Assembly: GCF_019097595.1 (NCBI RefSeq)
Contig: NC_080715.1
Coordinates: 7,837,073-7,901,072 of the forward strand
Origin: Hemibagrus wyckioides
Lineage: Eukaryota > Chordata > Actinopteri > Siluriformes > Bagridae
Length of the DNA: 64,000 nt
Direction: 5' to 3'
Shown: one piece after another, positions 35,701 through 46,790 of the stretch
Layout: each line of letters begins with the position of its first letter
Position numbering within the stretch: position 1 is the first letter of the stretch
The notes under the pieces: generated by a model
What the model was told of the DNA's origin: nothing
Database searches by the model: none
What the model saw: only the letters and a program-made list of their open reading frames with translations
Translations under genes and position numbers: made by a program

Positions 35701-36020
35701 TCCTGTGGTGTCGTGTGGTGTCGTGTGTTGTCGTGTGGTGTCCTGTGCTGTCGTGTGGTGTCCTGTGGTGTCGTGTGGTGTCGTGTGCTGTCCTGTGGTG
35801 TCGTGTGGTGTCGTGTGCTGTCCTGTGGTGTCGTGTGCTGTCCTGTGCTGTCCTGTGGTGTCGTGTGGTGTCGTGTGGTGACGTGTGGTGTCGTGTGGTG
35901 TCGTGTGGTGACTTGTGGTGTCGTGTGGTGTCGTGTGGTGTCGTGTGGTGACGTGTGGTGTCGTGTGGTGTCGTGTGGTGTCGTTTGGTGTCCTGTGACG
36001 TCGTGTGATGTCGTGTCTTG
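32761..36020. repeat. Minisatellite array 4: strictly phased 10-bp unit, about 325 copies
   Basis: The unit is TCGTGTGGTG. Every unit from 32761 to 36020 begins at a position ending in 1, so I see no insertion or deletion that breaks the 10-bp register over 3.2 kb. Nearly all variation is G/C at unit positions 3 and 8, giving four unit types: TCGTGTGGTG, TCGTGTGCTG, TCCTGTGGTG and TCCTGTGCTG. The type ending GCTG is usually followed by one starting TCC. Rare markers are TCCTTTGGTG, TCGTCTGCTG, TCATGTGGTG and TCGTGTGTTG. Since 10 is not a multiple of three and units lack stops, both strands carry open frames of over 1,000 codons; they are not genes. Confidence 0.97.
34341..35800. repeat. Higher-order duplications of about 390 bp within array 4
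   Basis: The same order of variant units occurs at about 35031-35410 and 35411-35800. TCATGTGGTG is at 35071 and 35451, TCCTTTGGTG at 35151 and 35541, TCGTCTGCTG at 35241 and 35631, and TCGTGTGTTG at 35331 and 35721. The right copy has one extra unit (35501). A more diverged third copy lies at about 34341-34740, with TCCTTTGGTG at 34421, TCGTCTGCTG at 34511 and TCGTGTGTTG at 34701. Confidence 0.85.
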
Positions 36021-36640
36021 TGTTCACGCACATCTATATTGTTCATTGTCAAAGGCAGACAGCATACAAAAGAAAAGCGATCTCTCTGTGACCAGAACTG
36101 AAGCTCACTACACAAATCCACAACTGTAAGGGTCTTTTATGGCATCACAATAATGCTACACAAAATCTACACAATATTTGGGCTGATATTCATGGATACT
36201 TCTGGAGTTGCCTGTAAGGCTAATTGTATTCTTCCAGATGGGAAACAGGAGGAAATAAATACAAGAGCAGTCACACGCATGCAAATTAGGACATACTTTT
36301 ACATATTTTTACACTAATTTCACAATTTTAAAACTTCACACACTCACATACATACACACACATTCGTCCACAAGACACAATGTGTGCTAATGTTGAGTTG
36401 TTCAATGGGAAGGAAGTGTGCCTCTGTAGGGAGCTCTGTGTTTGAGGTGGATTGAAACAGGTCCTCCTGACTGGCCTTTTGTTTAGGAAGGACACAAGCG
36501 GCTCATTGATAATTGTTTGAAGCAACACACAGACACACACACACAGTGATAGGATCTGTGTGTGGTGTTTGTGTAAACTGTGTACCTACATGAAACCAGC
36601 TGACCTCTTGGTGCACCGTCACACACTTCCTGACCTGTTA
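36021..36640. other. Unannotated intergenic sequence
   Basis: No gene or clear repeat apart from short CA runs (36338-36362, 36526-36545). Confidence 0.5.
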
Positions 36641-37080
36641 TTTTAAGTGTGTGTGTGTGTGTATGTGTGTGTGTGTGTGTGCTCATAAAGGCAAAATGTG
36701 TTACATTAATACTTCACTCAGGTGCAGTTTTGTGTCATCATCTGACAGAAACTGAACTGACGACCTCTCAGAGGAACACACACACACACACACAAGCTGT
36801 GGTTTCATTATATAAGTTTTGTGTTGGAGCTATGAGGCTAATTGAGCTAACAGTTAAGGGAGCTAGAAGTTTAGAACTGTGCAGTCTGAATGTCTGTGTC
36901 AGTACACTCTTGCTCTTAGTTATCTATCATCAGTACTTGCAGGTATGAGAAACTATCTGTACAAAATTATATATGAATAATTATTTACATTTTTTAATCT
37001 TACGTTACAGTTCAAACAAATGGTGTGCTGCAGTAAAAAATGAGGAGAAACCATGATTGTGTCTTAAAAGTTCTGCTACA
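36641..37080. repeat. (GT)n and (CA)n runs in unannotated sequence
   Basis: GT at 36645-36681 and CA at 36776-36795. The remainder to 37080 is unremarkable. Confidence 0.8.
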
Positions 37081-37101
37081 TCTACTCTACTACTTTTTTT
37101 A

Positions 37102-37445
<344 letters not shown>

Positions 37446-37463
37446 CCATACAGACAGACAGAC

Positions 37464-37733
37464 AGAATGATGGCTATGGACCTGTGTGTATAGTAATGAA
37501 GCATGCTAAGAGACCATGTGCTTTGGAGTCAGTAAGCATGAGAGAGAAAGAGTCTGATGTTCACAAACAAACACAGGAGACATAAATAATGATGATTTAT
37601 CGTCATCTTTAAAAACGTCAAAAAGCACAGCGTATGTTTTAATGAACATTTAATGAACATGTTCTTTATTAGCAGTGTGTTAGTAGTGTTATACTCTAGA
37701 TTACTGCTTTCATACTTATACAGAGTAAAGCTA

Positions 37734-37779
<46 letters not shown>

Positions 37780-38050
37780 ACTCAAACCTACAGGAGCTGA
37801 TGCTGAACTAATGAGGTGTAATGTTACTCTCAGTAAATAAGAGCATCAACATCAGGCAGGAAGAGCACACACACACACACACAAAGAATGAGAACAGCAG
37901 CACAGCAGTAAACATCCCTGCATCCCTCTCTCCCCTCCCTTACAAACACACACACACACACACAGCGAGCATGACTGAGCAGCAGAAATGTGACTTGATG
38001 GTGCACATTGAGGGATGAAATGGACAATGAAGTTTCCATATGTTGTTTTT
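37464..38050. other. Unannotated sequence with (TG)n and (CA)n runs
   Basis: TG at 37736-37777, CA at 37866-37883 and 37945-37964. No gene is supported. Confidence 0.6.
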
Positions 38051-38640
<590 letters not shown>

Positions 38641-39440
38641 GTAGTAATAGAAGAAGATGAAGAAGAAGAACACCTTTGAGAAGGTCTGAGGTGTTGAGAA
38701 GTATTCTGAAGGCAACATGAGAGAAGACTGGTAGAGGCCAGAGAGGAACCTAAGAGCAGTCTGAAAGGAGAATAAGCTGATGAAGCTGAAAGAATTGTAT
38801 ATCTAACAGAAGAAGAGTCTGAGAGGACCAGGATGATTTCTGACAGGAAACTAGAGGAACATGAGCCGAGCCTGAAGGTCACCTCAAGGAGAAAGAAAGG
38901 AGAAGAAGAGAAGCCAAAAGCAGTCTGAGTGGAGACTAAGAAGAACATGGCTGTGAGATGATGGTGTGTGAGGCCATAGAGTAGACTGAGAGGAGCTGAG
39001 AAACCAGACATTGAGAAACTGTAAGAAGTTTGAGAAAAGCCCGAGAGTAGTGTGACAGAAACCAAATTCTTCTCAGATTCTGAGAGGAAACCAAGAGTAG
39101 TTTCAAAAGAATGAAAGAGAAGTGTGAGAGTTTTTTTACTAGAAACAGGTAGGAGTCTGAACAATACTGTGAGACCTATGAGATGAAGCTGAGAGATGGT
39201 AAGAGGAGGAATCTGAGGTAGACTATGAGAAGAAGGGTAGAAGACTGAGAGAAACCAAGAGGAACCTGAGAGATCCCATGCAAGACTATGAGAAGTATTT
39301 GACACTGAGTAAAGAAGATACCCAAGCAGAAGCTGAAAACTGCAGAAGAGGAACCTGAGAGGAACCTGAGAACAGTCTTAGATAAGATGAATCTGAGAGG
39401 AACTTGAAAGCAAAAACTTGCTAGGAGCTTGAGGCAGAGG
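38641..39440. repeat. Purine-rich degenerate minisatellite
   Basis: Decayed copies of GAGAGGAACCTGAGAG and CAGTCTGAGAGGA recur through 800 bp, with little C or T on the + strand. The clearest copies are at 38737-38765, 39243-39275 and 39345-39415. Purine asymmetry keeps a minus-strand frame of 418 codons open (38049-39305); its Ser/Leu-rich product has no family features and it also runs through the GATA run, so it is not a gene. Confidence 0.7.
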
Positions 39441-39639
39441 AGGAGACCACCACACCCAGATAATGAGAGAGTAACAGAAGATAGATGTGTAAGAATCATA
39501 GCCTGGTCTGAGCATGTGTGTATCTGAGCATGCAAATGTCTGTACATGTGAGAATGTGTGGATGTGTGATGGTGTATACCCATATGCATCTGTGCTGAGT
39601 GTGAGTATGTGAGTGTGTATGTATTATGAATGTGTGTGT

Positions 39640-39977
39640 TACACTCTTGGCTCGGTGTGTTTCTAATCTCCACCGCGGTGAGGAAGGCACCGGGCCATGA
39701 ACCTGGCTGTGCTCTGATTGGCTGCATTGTGCGTTTGAGCTCGAGGCCACAGCTGTGCGCTTGGAGAGATTGCGTGTGTGTGTGTATATGTGTGTGTGTG
39801 TGTCGGTATCTGAGACTCAATAAGACAGAGCTTGTCTCTCAGGAGAGCTCTGCATATGTCAAGTATATTGTCCCATTATGCCAATCCATTTATCAACCTA
39901 CTGAATGCCAATTAGATTCACAGGATGGCGCAGGTACATGGCAGGCAGGTCGGTGCCAATGCTCTGTTGCAGCTGAG

Positions 39978-39985
<8 letters not shown>
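39640..39985. promoter_or_regulatory. Candidate conserved non-coding element
   Basis: Two GC-balanced, repeat-free blocks lie on either side of a (TG)n run (39770-39800). 39650-39770 has CCGCGGTGAGG and GATTGGCTGCATTG (an inverted CCAAT-like box). 39845-39980 has CCATTATGCCAATCC and TGCCAATTAGATTC. Conservation is not tested. Confidence 0.3.
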
Positions 39986-40024
<39 letters not shown>

Positions 40025-40463
40025 ACACATACACACACAAGGCAGGGCTTGCCAGGGTGACTAACCTTCCTAAAAGGGCGACTTCCCCTACTCCTACCGC
40101 AGTGGTGGTGTCTCGTGTGTGTATGTATGTGTGTGTGTGTGTTGGCCCCCCAATAAAGATGTCAAGGAGAGGAGGATGAAGCTCATGCCAAGTGTCTCCA
40201 CAGTGATGGGGGACGGGGGGCAGAAAGGATGCAGAGGATTGATGAATGTAATGTGGGGAACACACAGCTGAGCCTCAGACAGAGAGGCAGAAAGAGGAAG
40301 ATAAAAGAGATAGAGAGAAGGAGGGAAAAGGGAAGAGACAGGCATGCTGCAATGAGCAGGATAAGGTAGAGATGGGATTAAAATGAAGAGAAGGAGGAAG
40401 GGGTGCTCAGAAAGAAAGAAGGGATATGGAGATAGACATGGGGGTGAGATAAAGACAAATCCC

Positions 40464-40465
<2 letters not shown>
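39986..40465. other. (AC)n run and unannotated sequence
   Basis: AC at 39989-40022. 40250-40440 is purine-rich. No gene is supported. Confidence 0.55.
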
Positions 40466-40527
<62 letters not shown>

Positions 40528-40560
40528 AATCAGTCAGGAAAGAAAGACAGACAGATAAAC

Positions 40561-40636
<76 letters not shown>
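40464..40636. repeat. (GAAA)n microsatellite, two blocks
   Basis: AAAG units at 40464-40528 and 40561-40634, separated by a 32-bp spacer with GACAGACAGATAAACAG. Confidence 0.97.
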
Positions 40637-41330
40637 CATTTGCCTCATCTCTCTGTCTCTCTCTCCCTCCGTACACATATTCACTACTACTCACAATCTT
40701 ATGGATGCCTCAAGGTGCCTCCCACTGCCAGTTGATTGCTCATCCGCTTTTACCATCTTTGCTCATGTGAAATGCTCTGCTTTATTAGCCATTTATTTGT
40801 GGAATGCAAAGCACTGATGTTCTTACACTTTATAGACTCACAAACATTTTCCTCCACACACACACACACACACACAAGAAAAGACTTTATCCCAACAGTA
40901 GGCACATGCACCCTATAAAACTTTCCCATCAGTTTGAAAGAATAACAGGGTGTGGAAGTATGGAAGCTGTTAACTGAATCTATAGAGATAATCATCAACC
41001 TAGCATGCAATGTAGTATTACACAAACATGTAAAGTTAATGCTTCTGTCATCTTTTTATTCATAAATAACTATACTTTTTGGTGTTTCCACTCCATGACA
41101 TCATCAGTTCCTCAGTTCGAGGTCATAAAATTTATGGGGCATTAGGGCAGCCGTTTTTGGCAGCTAACAGCCACTGTAATGTGATGTATTCAATCTTCTC
41201 AGCCCCCTCCCTCTTCAGTAGAGGAATAGCTGGAGAGTCTTAGGTTCTCTGCAGGACACGTCTGCCTTAGACACAGCTGGAGTTTGTCTTGATGACCCAG
41301 GGTGTCGTTCAGTGGCTGCTTATCACATCT
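40637..41330. other. Unannotated intergenic sequence
   Basis: A CA run is at 40855-40876. 41080-41330 is unique-looking. No gene is seen. Confidence 0.5.
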
Positions 41331-43960
41331 CCCATGAGCACCAACTCAAACCTCCCCCAAAGACTCACAAATCTCATACATGCCCCAAACATCAACAAAT
41401 ATTCTCCAATTCTTGTCTACATAAACTCAAATACCTCTAGCAATCTTTGAACCTCCTTTACATAACCAGCAATAGACCAAACTCTCTCCAGATATCTTCT
41501 ACAAAATAACAAGAACTTTTCTAGCAACTTTTCTAACTTTTCTAGAAAATTTCTTTAGCAACCCTAAGACTTCTCTATTAAAACTCCTCTACATGAGCCC
41601 AAATACCCCTAACAGCCTTTAAACCTCCTCTACATGACCCCAAATAGCTCAAACATCCAAAAATCTCATTTGCATAACATTACCAGTACCTAAACTTGAT
41701 CTACATAACCCCCAATAACCCTTATAGCCCTAAATACCCCAAGCAGTCAATAAACTTACTCTACTTGACCCCAAATACACCTAACAGACACTAAACCTCC
41801 TCTCCATGGAACAGTATACTCCTTGCAGCCCTTACACCTCTAACAGCCCCTAGCTATCCCCTAGATAACCACAAACACACCAAACTCTCCCCAAATGTCC
41901 TCCACATAATACCAACAGAGCTCCTCAAATCTCCTTGAGATTACACCAAATATTCCTAACAGCAAATAAACCATCATAATTCATCATAATTACCCCCAGA
42001 CCTTTCTCAAACCTCTGCTACATGCAAATAGAAACCTCCTCTGCATATTCCCAAATAGATGAAACTTAAATATCACATGCTCTAAAATTCCACTACATCT
42101 CCCAAAACACTGCAGTGCTTCACTACACTGTCCCCCCTCCCAGAGTGCCTTTTCCCCCCAGACATCATCATACACTTCCTAAACCTTACCTCCATTCCCT
42201 CAATAACCATGAGCACCTAACTACCCTAAGCTGAGCCTTCAAACCTTCACATACCCCAAAACATCATAAAAACTCCAAAATTACATCAACAGCACAAATG
42301 TCCACTACAGACGACACCATCTTAAACCCTAGCTGCTGGGACCCAGGCCTTTTCATGCCCCTAACCTGACCCATTTTTTTCTTCCTTGCTCATATGCCAT
42401 TAAACACTTACAAAACCTTTTCTAAATGGACACCTACTTATGTCTTTCTAAAACACTGTCCAAATATCCGTTATATACCACACATCCTGCTGTACACTTC
42501 TTAAAAGTCTTCTACATTCCAAAATCAACACGCCCAAATTTCCACTACTTATCCAAACACCCTCTAAGTAATACAAAATCCAACAAACACTCCCGAACCT
42601 CCTCTAAATTCCATAACTATCCAAGACATGCCATACATCTGTCAAGAAACATTCAAACCTCCAATGCATACTGTACTCTGAATACTGTGAACATTCTGTG
42701 ATTTAAAATTGGCCTAAAATACTCCAAATCTCCACAGTATGAGCCATGTCGCAAACAGTTACATTTCTCCCCTAAAACTAAAACTTTACGATATGCACCA
42801 ATCACTCAATCAATCTTTGTCCAACTGCCAAACAAATCATCGACAAAATGTTTTGGAAATGTTCTCAACAGTCTCAAATCTCATCTGCATGCCCTATAAT
42901 AACCCCAACCTCCTCTACCACATCTTCCCAAACACTACACAAACCCCCACTTGCTGATCTCAACCTCACCCAAATGTTCTCTACATGCTCTTACTAACCT
43001 CACCTCAACAAACACCCACAAATGCCATAATCCTCAGCTACATCCCACAAATCCCCCTGAAACAATGTCCACATGCCACTATACCTTCCTCAAGATTCTC
43101 CACTGTGAGCACTCCCATATCTCCTCTATATTACAGAATGCTTCCGGCCTGAAACACCATCTAAACTTCCTTATCTTGTTCCTTACATCCTTAAACTTCC
43201 TGTACATGACCCACTCCCCCACAAACTCCCCCACATTCTACATTCAAATTCCTACACAACATTCCCCAAATACCCCAGATACTGCCCATCCCTTGCTTCA
43301 AACACCATGCTATTAGCTATAAATGCTATATCACCTGCCCCAAAATATCCAAGGCATTTCTATTTACTTTTGCATTTGCTCATTTGATTGATTTTTTTGT
43401 CCAAAGTAACTTACATTTGGGGCAAGATACAAGGACCCCACAGTGGCAGTTTGGTGGTGCTGGGATTTGAGCATACAACCTTTTAAACAGTAGTGCAAAA
43501 TTAAACCACTGAGCCAGCACTCCCCAAACAAACCTCAGGCCTCTTCTTCACACCAGATGCAAGCCAGACTCATTCTCCATGCCCCTAAGCTCCACAAACA
43601 ATCCCAAATCAAAGCAGTACCTGAAGCATCCACCTTGCCAAACAGTTTCCAGAGCTTTCCATGTTCCACCCTTCATAAACACTACCCAAACTTGCCCCAT
43701 ACCCTAGCCAGGCCCAATGTTTTCTCCATAGGCCAAATGCCAAAAAACACTTAAGTACATAGCTTCTTCTAAATGCCAGAAATCTTAAATGTTCCCCTGC
43801 CCAGATTTCCAAGCTACACCCATCAAGTAGCCGTGCATTTCCTAAAAAATACTTTATACTACTTGCACCCATTTCATAGTATGCCACTCCCCAAACTTCC
43901 TGAACATACCCAAAACCTTACCAATCTTCCCCATGGATCCCCCTTCAACCTACTTAGGCT
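41331..43960. repeat. A/C-rich degenerate tandem array, G-poor + strand
   Basis: Decayed units built on AACCTCCTCTACATGACCCC and AAATACCCCTAACAGCC recur at irregular spacing of about 40-130 bp, for example at 41449, 41583, 41624, 41693, 41752, 41804, 42032, 42595, 42906 and 43193. The + strand is poor in G throughout. A SINE interrupts it at 43365-43530. Open frames here are short and look random. Confidence 0.65.
43365..43530 (-). mobile_element. tRNA-derived SINE, minus strand
   Basis: It carries GTCCAAAGTAACTTACATTT (tail side), CACAGTGGCAGTTTGGTGG, GGGATTTGAGC (B box, minus strand) and TTAAACCACTGAGCCAGCAC (A-box head, minus strand). It is inserted in the A/C-rich array. Confidence 0.7.
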
Positions 43961-44440
43961 CAGACTCAACCAAGAAGTACAAGATGATCTCAGCTAAACA
44001 ACAGATGCTACAAAAAGGTAAATCTACTTGGTTTACAACTCATGCTGGGGCCTTTTTTACGGCCGGTCCTGTGTGAGGTTAGCCTTCTAAAGTAAAACAA
44101 ACACAGTGATTACAGGTTTCATTATAAATCATGGCCCTGCTGCTGTTCGTACATGTGCCTCACAAAAGCCTAAACAGTGTGGATGGCCTCCACGTTCTTT
44201 CCACACTAATAAAGGCTACTTGAAACAAGCACTTCATACCGTTGTACCAAAATAGGGCAAGTTTAACTTTCGGCTATACACGTATCCAGGAGTTATGTTT
44301 TTGAGATGGGGGATTTTGCTGAGGAACCGGGTGGGCACACATTCAGCTGGGAAGCAGCATCAACACCCCCCTAATCTTTGAAAGATGCTTTCGTGCACTC
44401 TCTAATTTGGTCCTCGGTAATGGAGGGGTGATTCAGGCAG
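43961..44440. promoter_or_regulatory. Unannotated sequence with CNE-like patch
   Basis: 44040-44260 is GC-balanced and repeat-free, with ATTATAAATCATGGCCC and CACACTAATAAAGGC. It might be conserved non-coding sequence. No gene is seen. Confidence 0.25.
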
Positions 44441-45407
44441 CTGAGTTAAGAGGAGTGGGTGGGTGAGTGCATGTGTGTGGCAGATGGGGATAGATAGTCA
44501 GTAATGCTTGTATACTCCACATGTAGGTATGAGCGGTTACAATTAAACCTCTGTGCATGGGTTTCTACTGGTATTGATAGGATGACCTTATTAACCCACA
44601 GACACACAGTTTTAAGCCAATGATTTGATGTTTTCATGCATGTTTCTGTCCAGTTTTTTTAAATAGTCCAGCTTGTTTTAAGACAAAACCAAGTGTGTGC
44701 ATGGTTGGCTCAGGGGAAAAGGGTGTGTATATGGGTGCTGGACATTTATAGCATGCACCATGTGAAAACATATTTATGACAACACTCTGTAGATGTTCCC
44801 TAGATACACTCTTTCCCTTCCTTTTTAATAAGCTAGCTTTTGCTATTTATGTTTGAGTCAATCTTTCTAAAAATCCTTAGCAACTTTCTAACCACACCAC
44901 ACTCTCTGATCTCCAGCAGATCTGAGGTAATTCTGTAATCCACTAATACACCATTAAATAATGAAAGACAGGTTTCAGAAAGGAAAATCAAACATAGCTC
45001 TGTCAGGGGAGAGTTAGCGGGGGATGCTACGCTAACACTGTTTGGACTAGATTTGCAGGAAAAACCGTGACCTTCGGGTCAGGGCCAGAGGGAGACAACC
45101 ATGTTTGGGATGTTATGATAGAAAAGGGATGTTCAGAGGGATGGGACTATTTTGAAACTATGAATTGGCACTGGAACTTTTTATTTTTTCAAAGGATTCA
45201 AACAAACACTGTGGTTTTCCTTTTAAGTCTCATGCTCTTTTTAGGTCATAATGAACCGTTTTAAAGTTTTCACTGAAAGCAGAACCGTAGTACAAATTAA
45301 TTTTCCAAAAGGAAATAATTGTATTTAGGGCAATTTCTTTAGTATGTCTGAGAAATTTTATTTAAATCATAATAAATAAACAACTTGGTCTAAAACGTGG
45401 CCTATCA
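44441..45407. other. Unannotated intergenic sequence
   Basis: No gene or clear repeat family is recognised. Confidence 0.45.
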
Positions 45408-45645
45408 TTTATTCATCTTCAGTAAGTGCTTTATCCTTCACAGAGTTGCAGTGGGTCCAGAAGTAATCCCTGGAACACTGGGTACAAGGCAGGAGCAAAC
45501 CATGAATGGGATTCCAGTCCATTACACTCTCATTTACTGTACACCTAAGGGCCATCAACAGTAGGTAAGATGAATGTTTGGAGGTGGGAGGAAACTGGAG
45601 AACCCAGAGGAAACCCACAAGGACACAGGCAGAACATGCAAAAAT
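45408..45645 (-). mobile_element. SINE-like retroposon, minus strand
   Basis: It starts with TTCATCTTCAGTAAGTGCTT and continues with GGGATTCCAGTCCATTACA and GGTGGGAGGAAACTGGAGAA. These are the inverted body blocks of the family at 620-950. Confidence 0.6.
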
Positions 45646-45974
45646 CCCTGGATTTCTAGAATTAGGAGGATCTTTAAAGCAGGTACGATATTGGATATCA
45701 GATAATGTGGATATTCCATGACCTGGTTATATATGAAATCACTGAAAAGAGAACATGTCAGTTAAACATTTTTCAGCATCTCTGCTTTAACACACCTGGC
45801 AAAACTCACAAAGGCATGCATATGTGTCCAATCTTACCCCTGGTTTATATTCTTGGTTGACCGGTAGTTACAGACCCACGAGTTATGACAGAGAAGGGGA
45901 AATATAATGTGTGTAATATCAGGGGTCGTTAAGGTCATTTCACTGATGTTGTATTTTCCTTCAGGATTCAATCA

Positions 45975-46090
45975 GAGATCAGTAGTTAAGGTTTCTGCAT
46001 TTCAAATCCCACAACTGTGAGAGTTTATAACTCTCTGTAATTAGCTGTACATGGATAAATCAGTCTGCCAAAAGAATAAATGCAAATGCA
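45975..46090 (+). mobile_element. tRNA-SINE fragment (low identity)
   Basis: CAGTAGTTAAGGTTTCTG and TTCAAATCCCACAACTGTG resemble the A- and B-box head, and CTGCCAAAAGAATAAATG the tail, of the SINE family. Confidence 0.4.
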
Positions 46091-46214
46091 TTGTATTCAT
46101 GAAGCATCCTGAGACTAACAGGGCAACACTGGCTGCTTATCTACATCCAGTATAAGCATATACAGAGTACATTAGCTTACAAGGGTGAAAGTTATAAAAC
46201 TGCAGTGAAAGATT
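46091..46214. other. Short unannotated spacer
   Basis: Nothing recognisable lies between two retroposon copies. Confidence 0.4.
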
Positions 46215-46505
46215 TCAAAATTACTAGCAGGTGCAGTGGGTAGTGTTGCCACTTTACAGCTCCATGGTTTAATCCTGAGATTAGGATACTGTCTGTCTGG
46301 AGTTCTGCCCATCTTTGTGAGTTTTCTCTGTATTCTCCAGTTTTCTTCAACCTCCCCGAAGCATACCTGTAGGTAGTTGGACTACATTCATTTGTCCTGA
46401 GGTGGGAATGTGTTTGTCTGGTACCCTGTGATGTACTGGTATCCCATTCAGGATGTATTCCCAAGTATCTGCAGTCTGACCTGCTTACTAAGGATGAATA
46501 AATGA
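46215..46505 (+). mobile_element. SINE-like retroposon, plus strand
   Basis: GTGCAGTGGGTAGTG, TACAGCTCCATGGTTTAATC, TTCTCCAGTTTTCTTC and CCCATTCAGGATGTATTCCC lie in the family order, and the copy ends GATGAATAAATGAA. Confidence 0.65.
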
Positions 46506-46604
46506 ACTTCCTGTGAGTGGCTATCTGGATTCCCGCTACACTAACAATAGTGGGTGTTGTAGGTCCACTTTGCCAAGTATGTAGAAGTTTATCAGGACAG
46601 TCTA

Positions 46605-46790
46605 GCCAATGGAATAGCTCAGTGGTTAAGGTTTCTGTGCTAGTCAAGACAAGATTGCAAATTCAAATCCCTACCAAACAGCCACAATTTGGTTCCTGAG
46701 CAAGACCATTAACTCTCATCTGCTCAGCAGTCTCCTTGGCTTGGATTCTGGCTCACTTGAGTCACTTTGGATGTCTTCCCAATGAATAAA
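46605..46790 (+). mobile_element. tRNA-derived SINE, plus strand
   Basis: The head has ATAGCTCAGTGGTTAAGGT (A box) and CAAATTCAAATCCCTACC (B box). It continues with TTCCTGAGCAAGACCATTA and a decayed tail near GTCACTTTGGATG. Confidence 0.65.

Noticed and set aside
21950..36030. CRISPR array
   Set aside because: Direct repeats are contiguous without unique spacers, and the genome is vertebrate.
32357..36121. Minus-strand open frame of 1,254 codons (Thr/His/Arg/Asp-rich repeat protein)
   Set aside because: It is the translation of the 10-bp array. The unit has no stops in this orientation and 10 is not a multiple of 3, so every frame reads the same decapeptide pattern. The + strand is also open for over 1,100 codons in other frames. 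There is no signal, domain or codon bias.
32562..36129. Three overlapping + strand open frames of 1,038-1,129 codons (Cys/Val/Trp-rich)
   Set aside because: Same cause; three frames giving the same peptide word is a repeat artefact, not three proteins.
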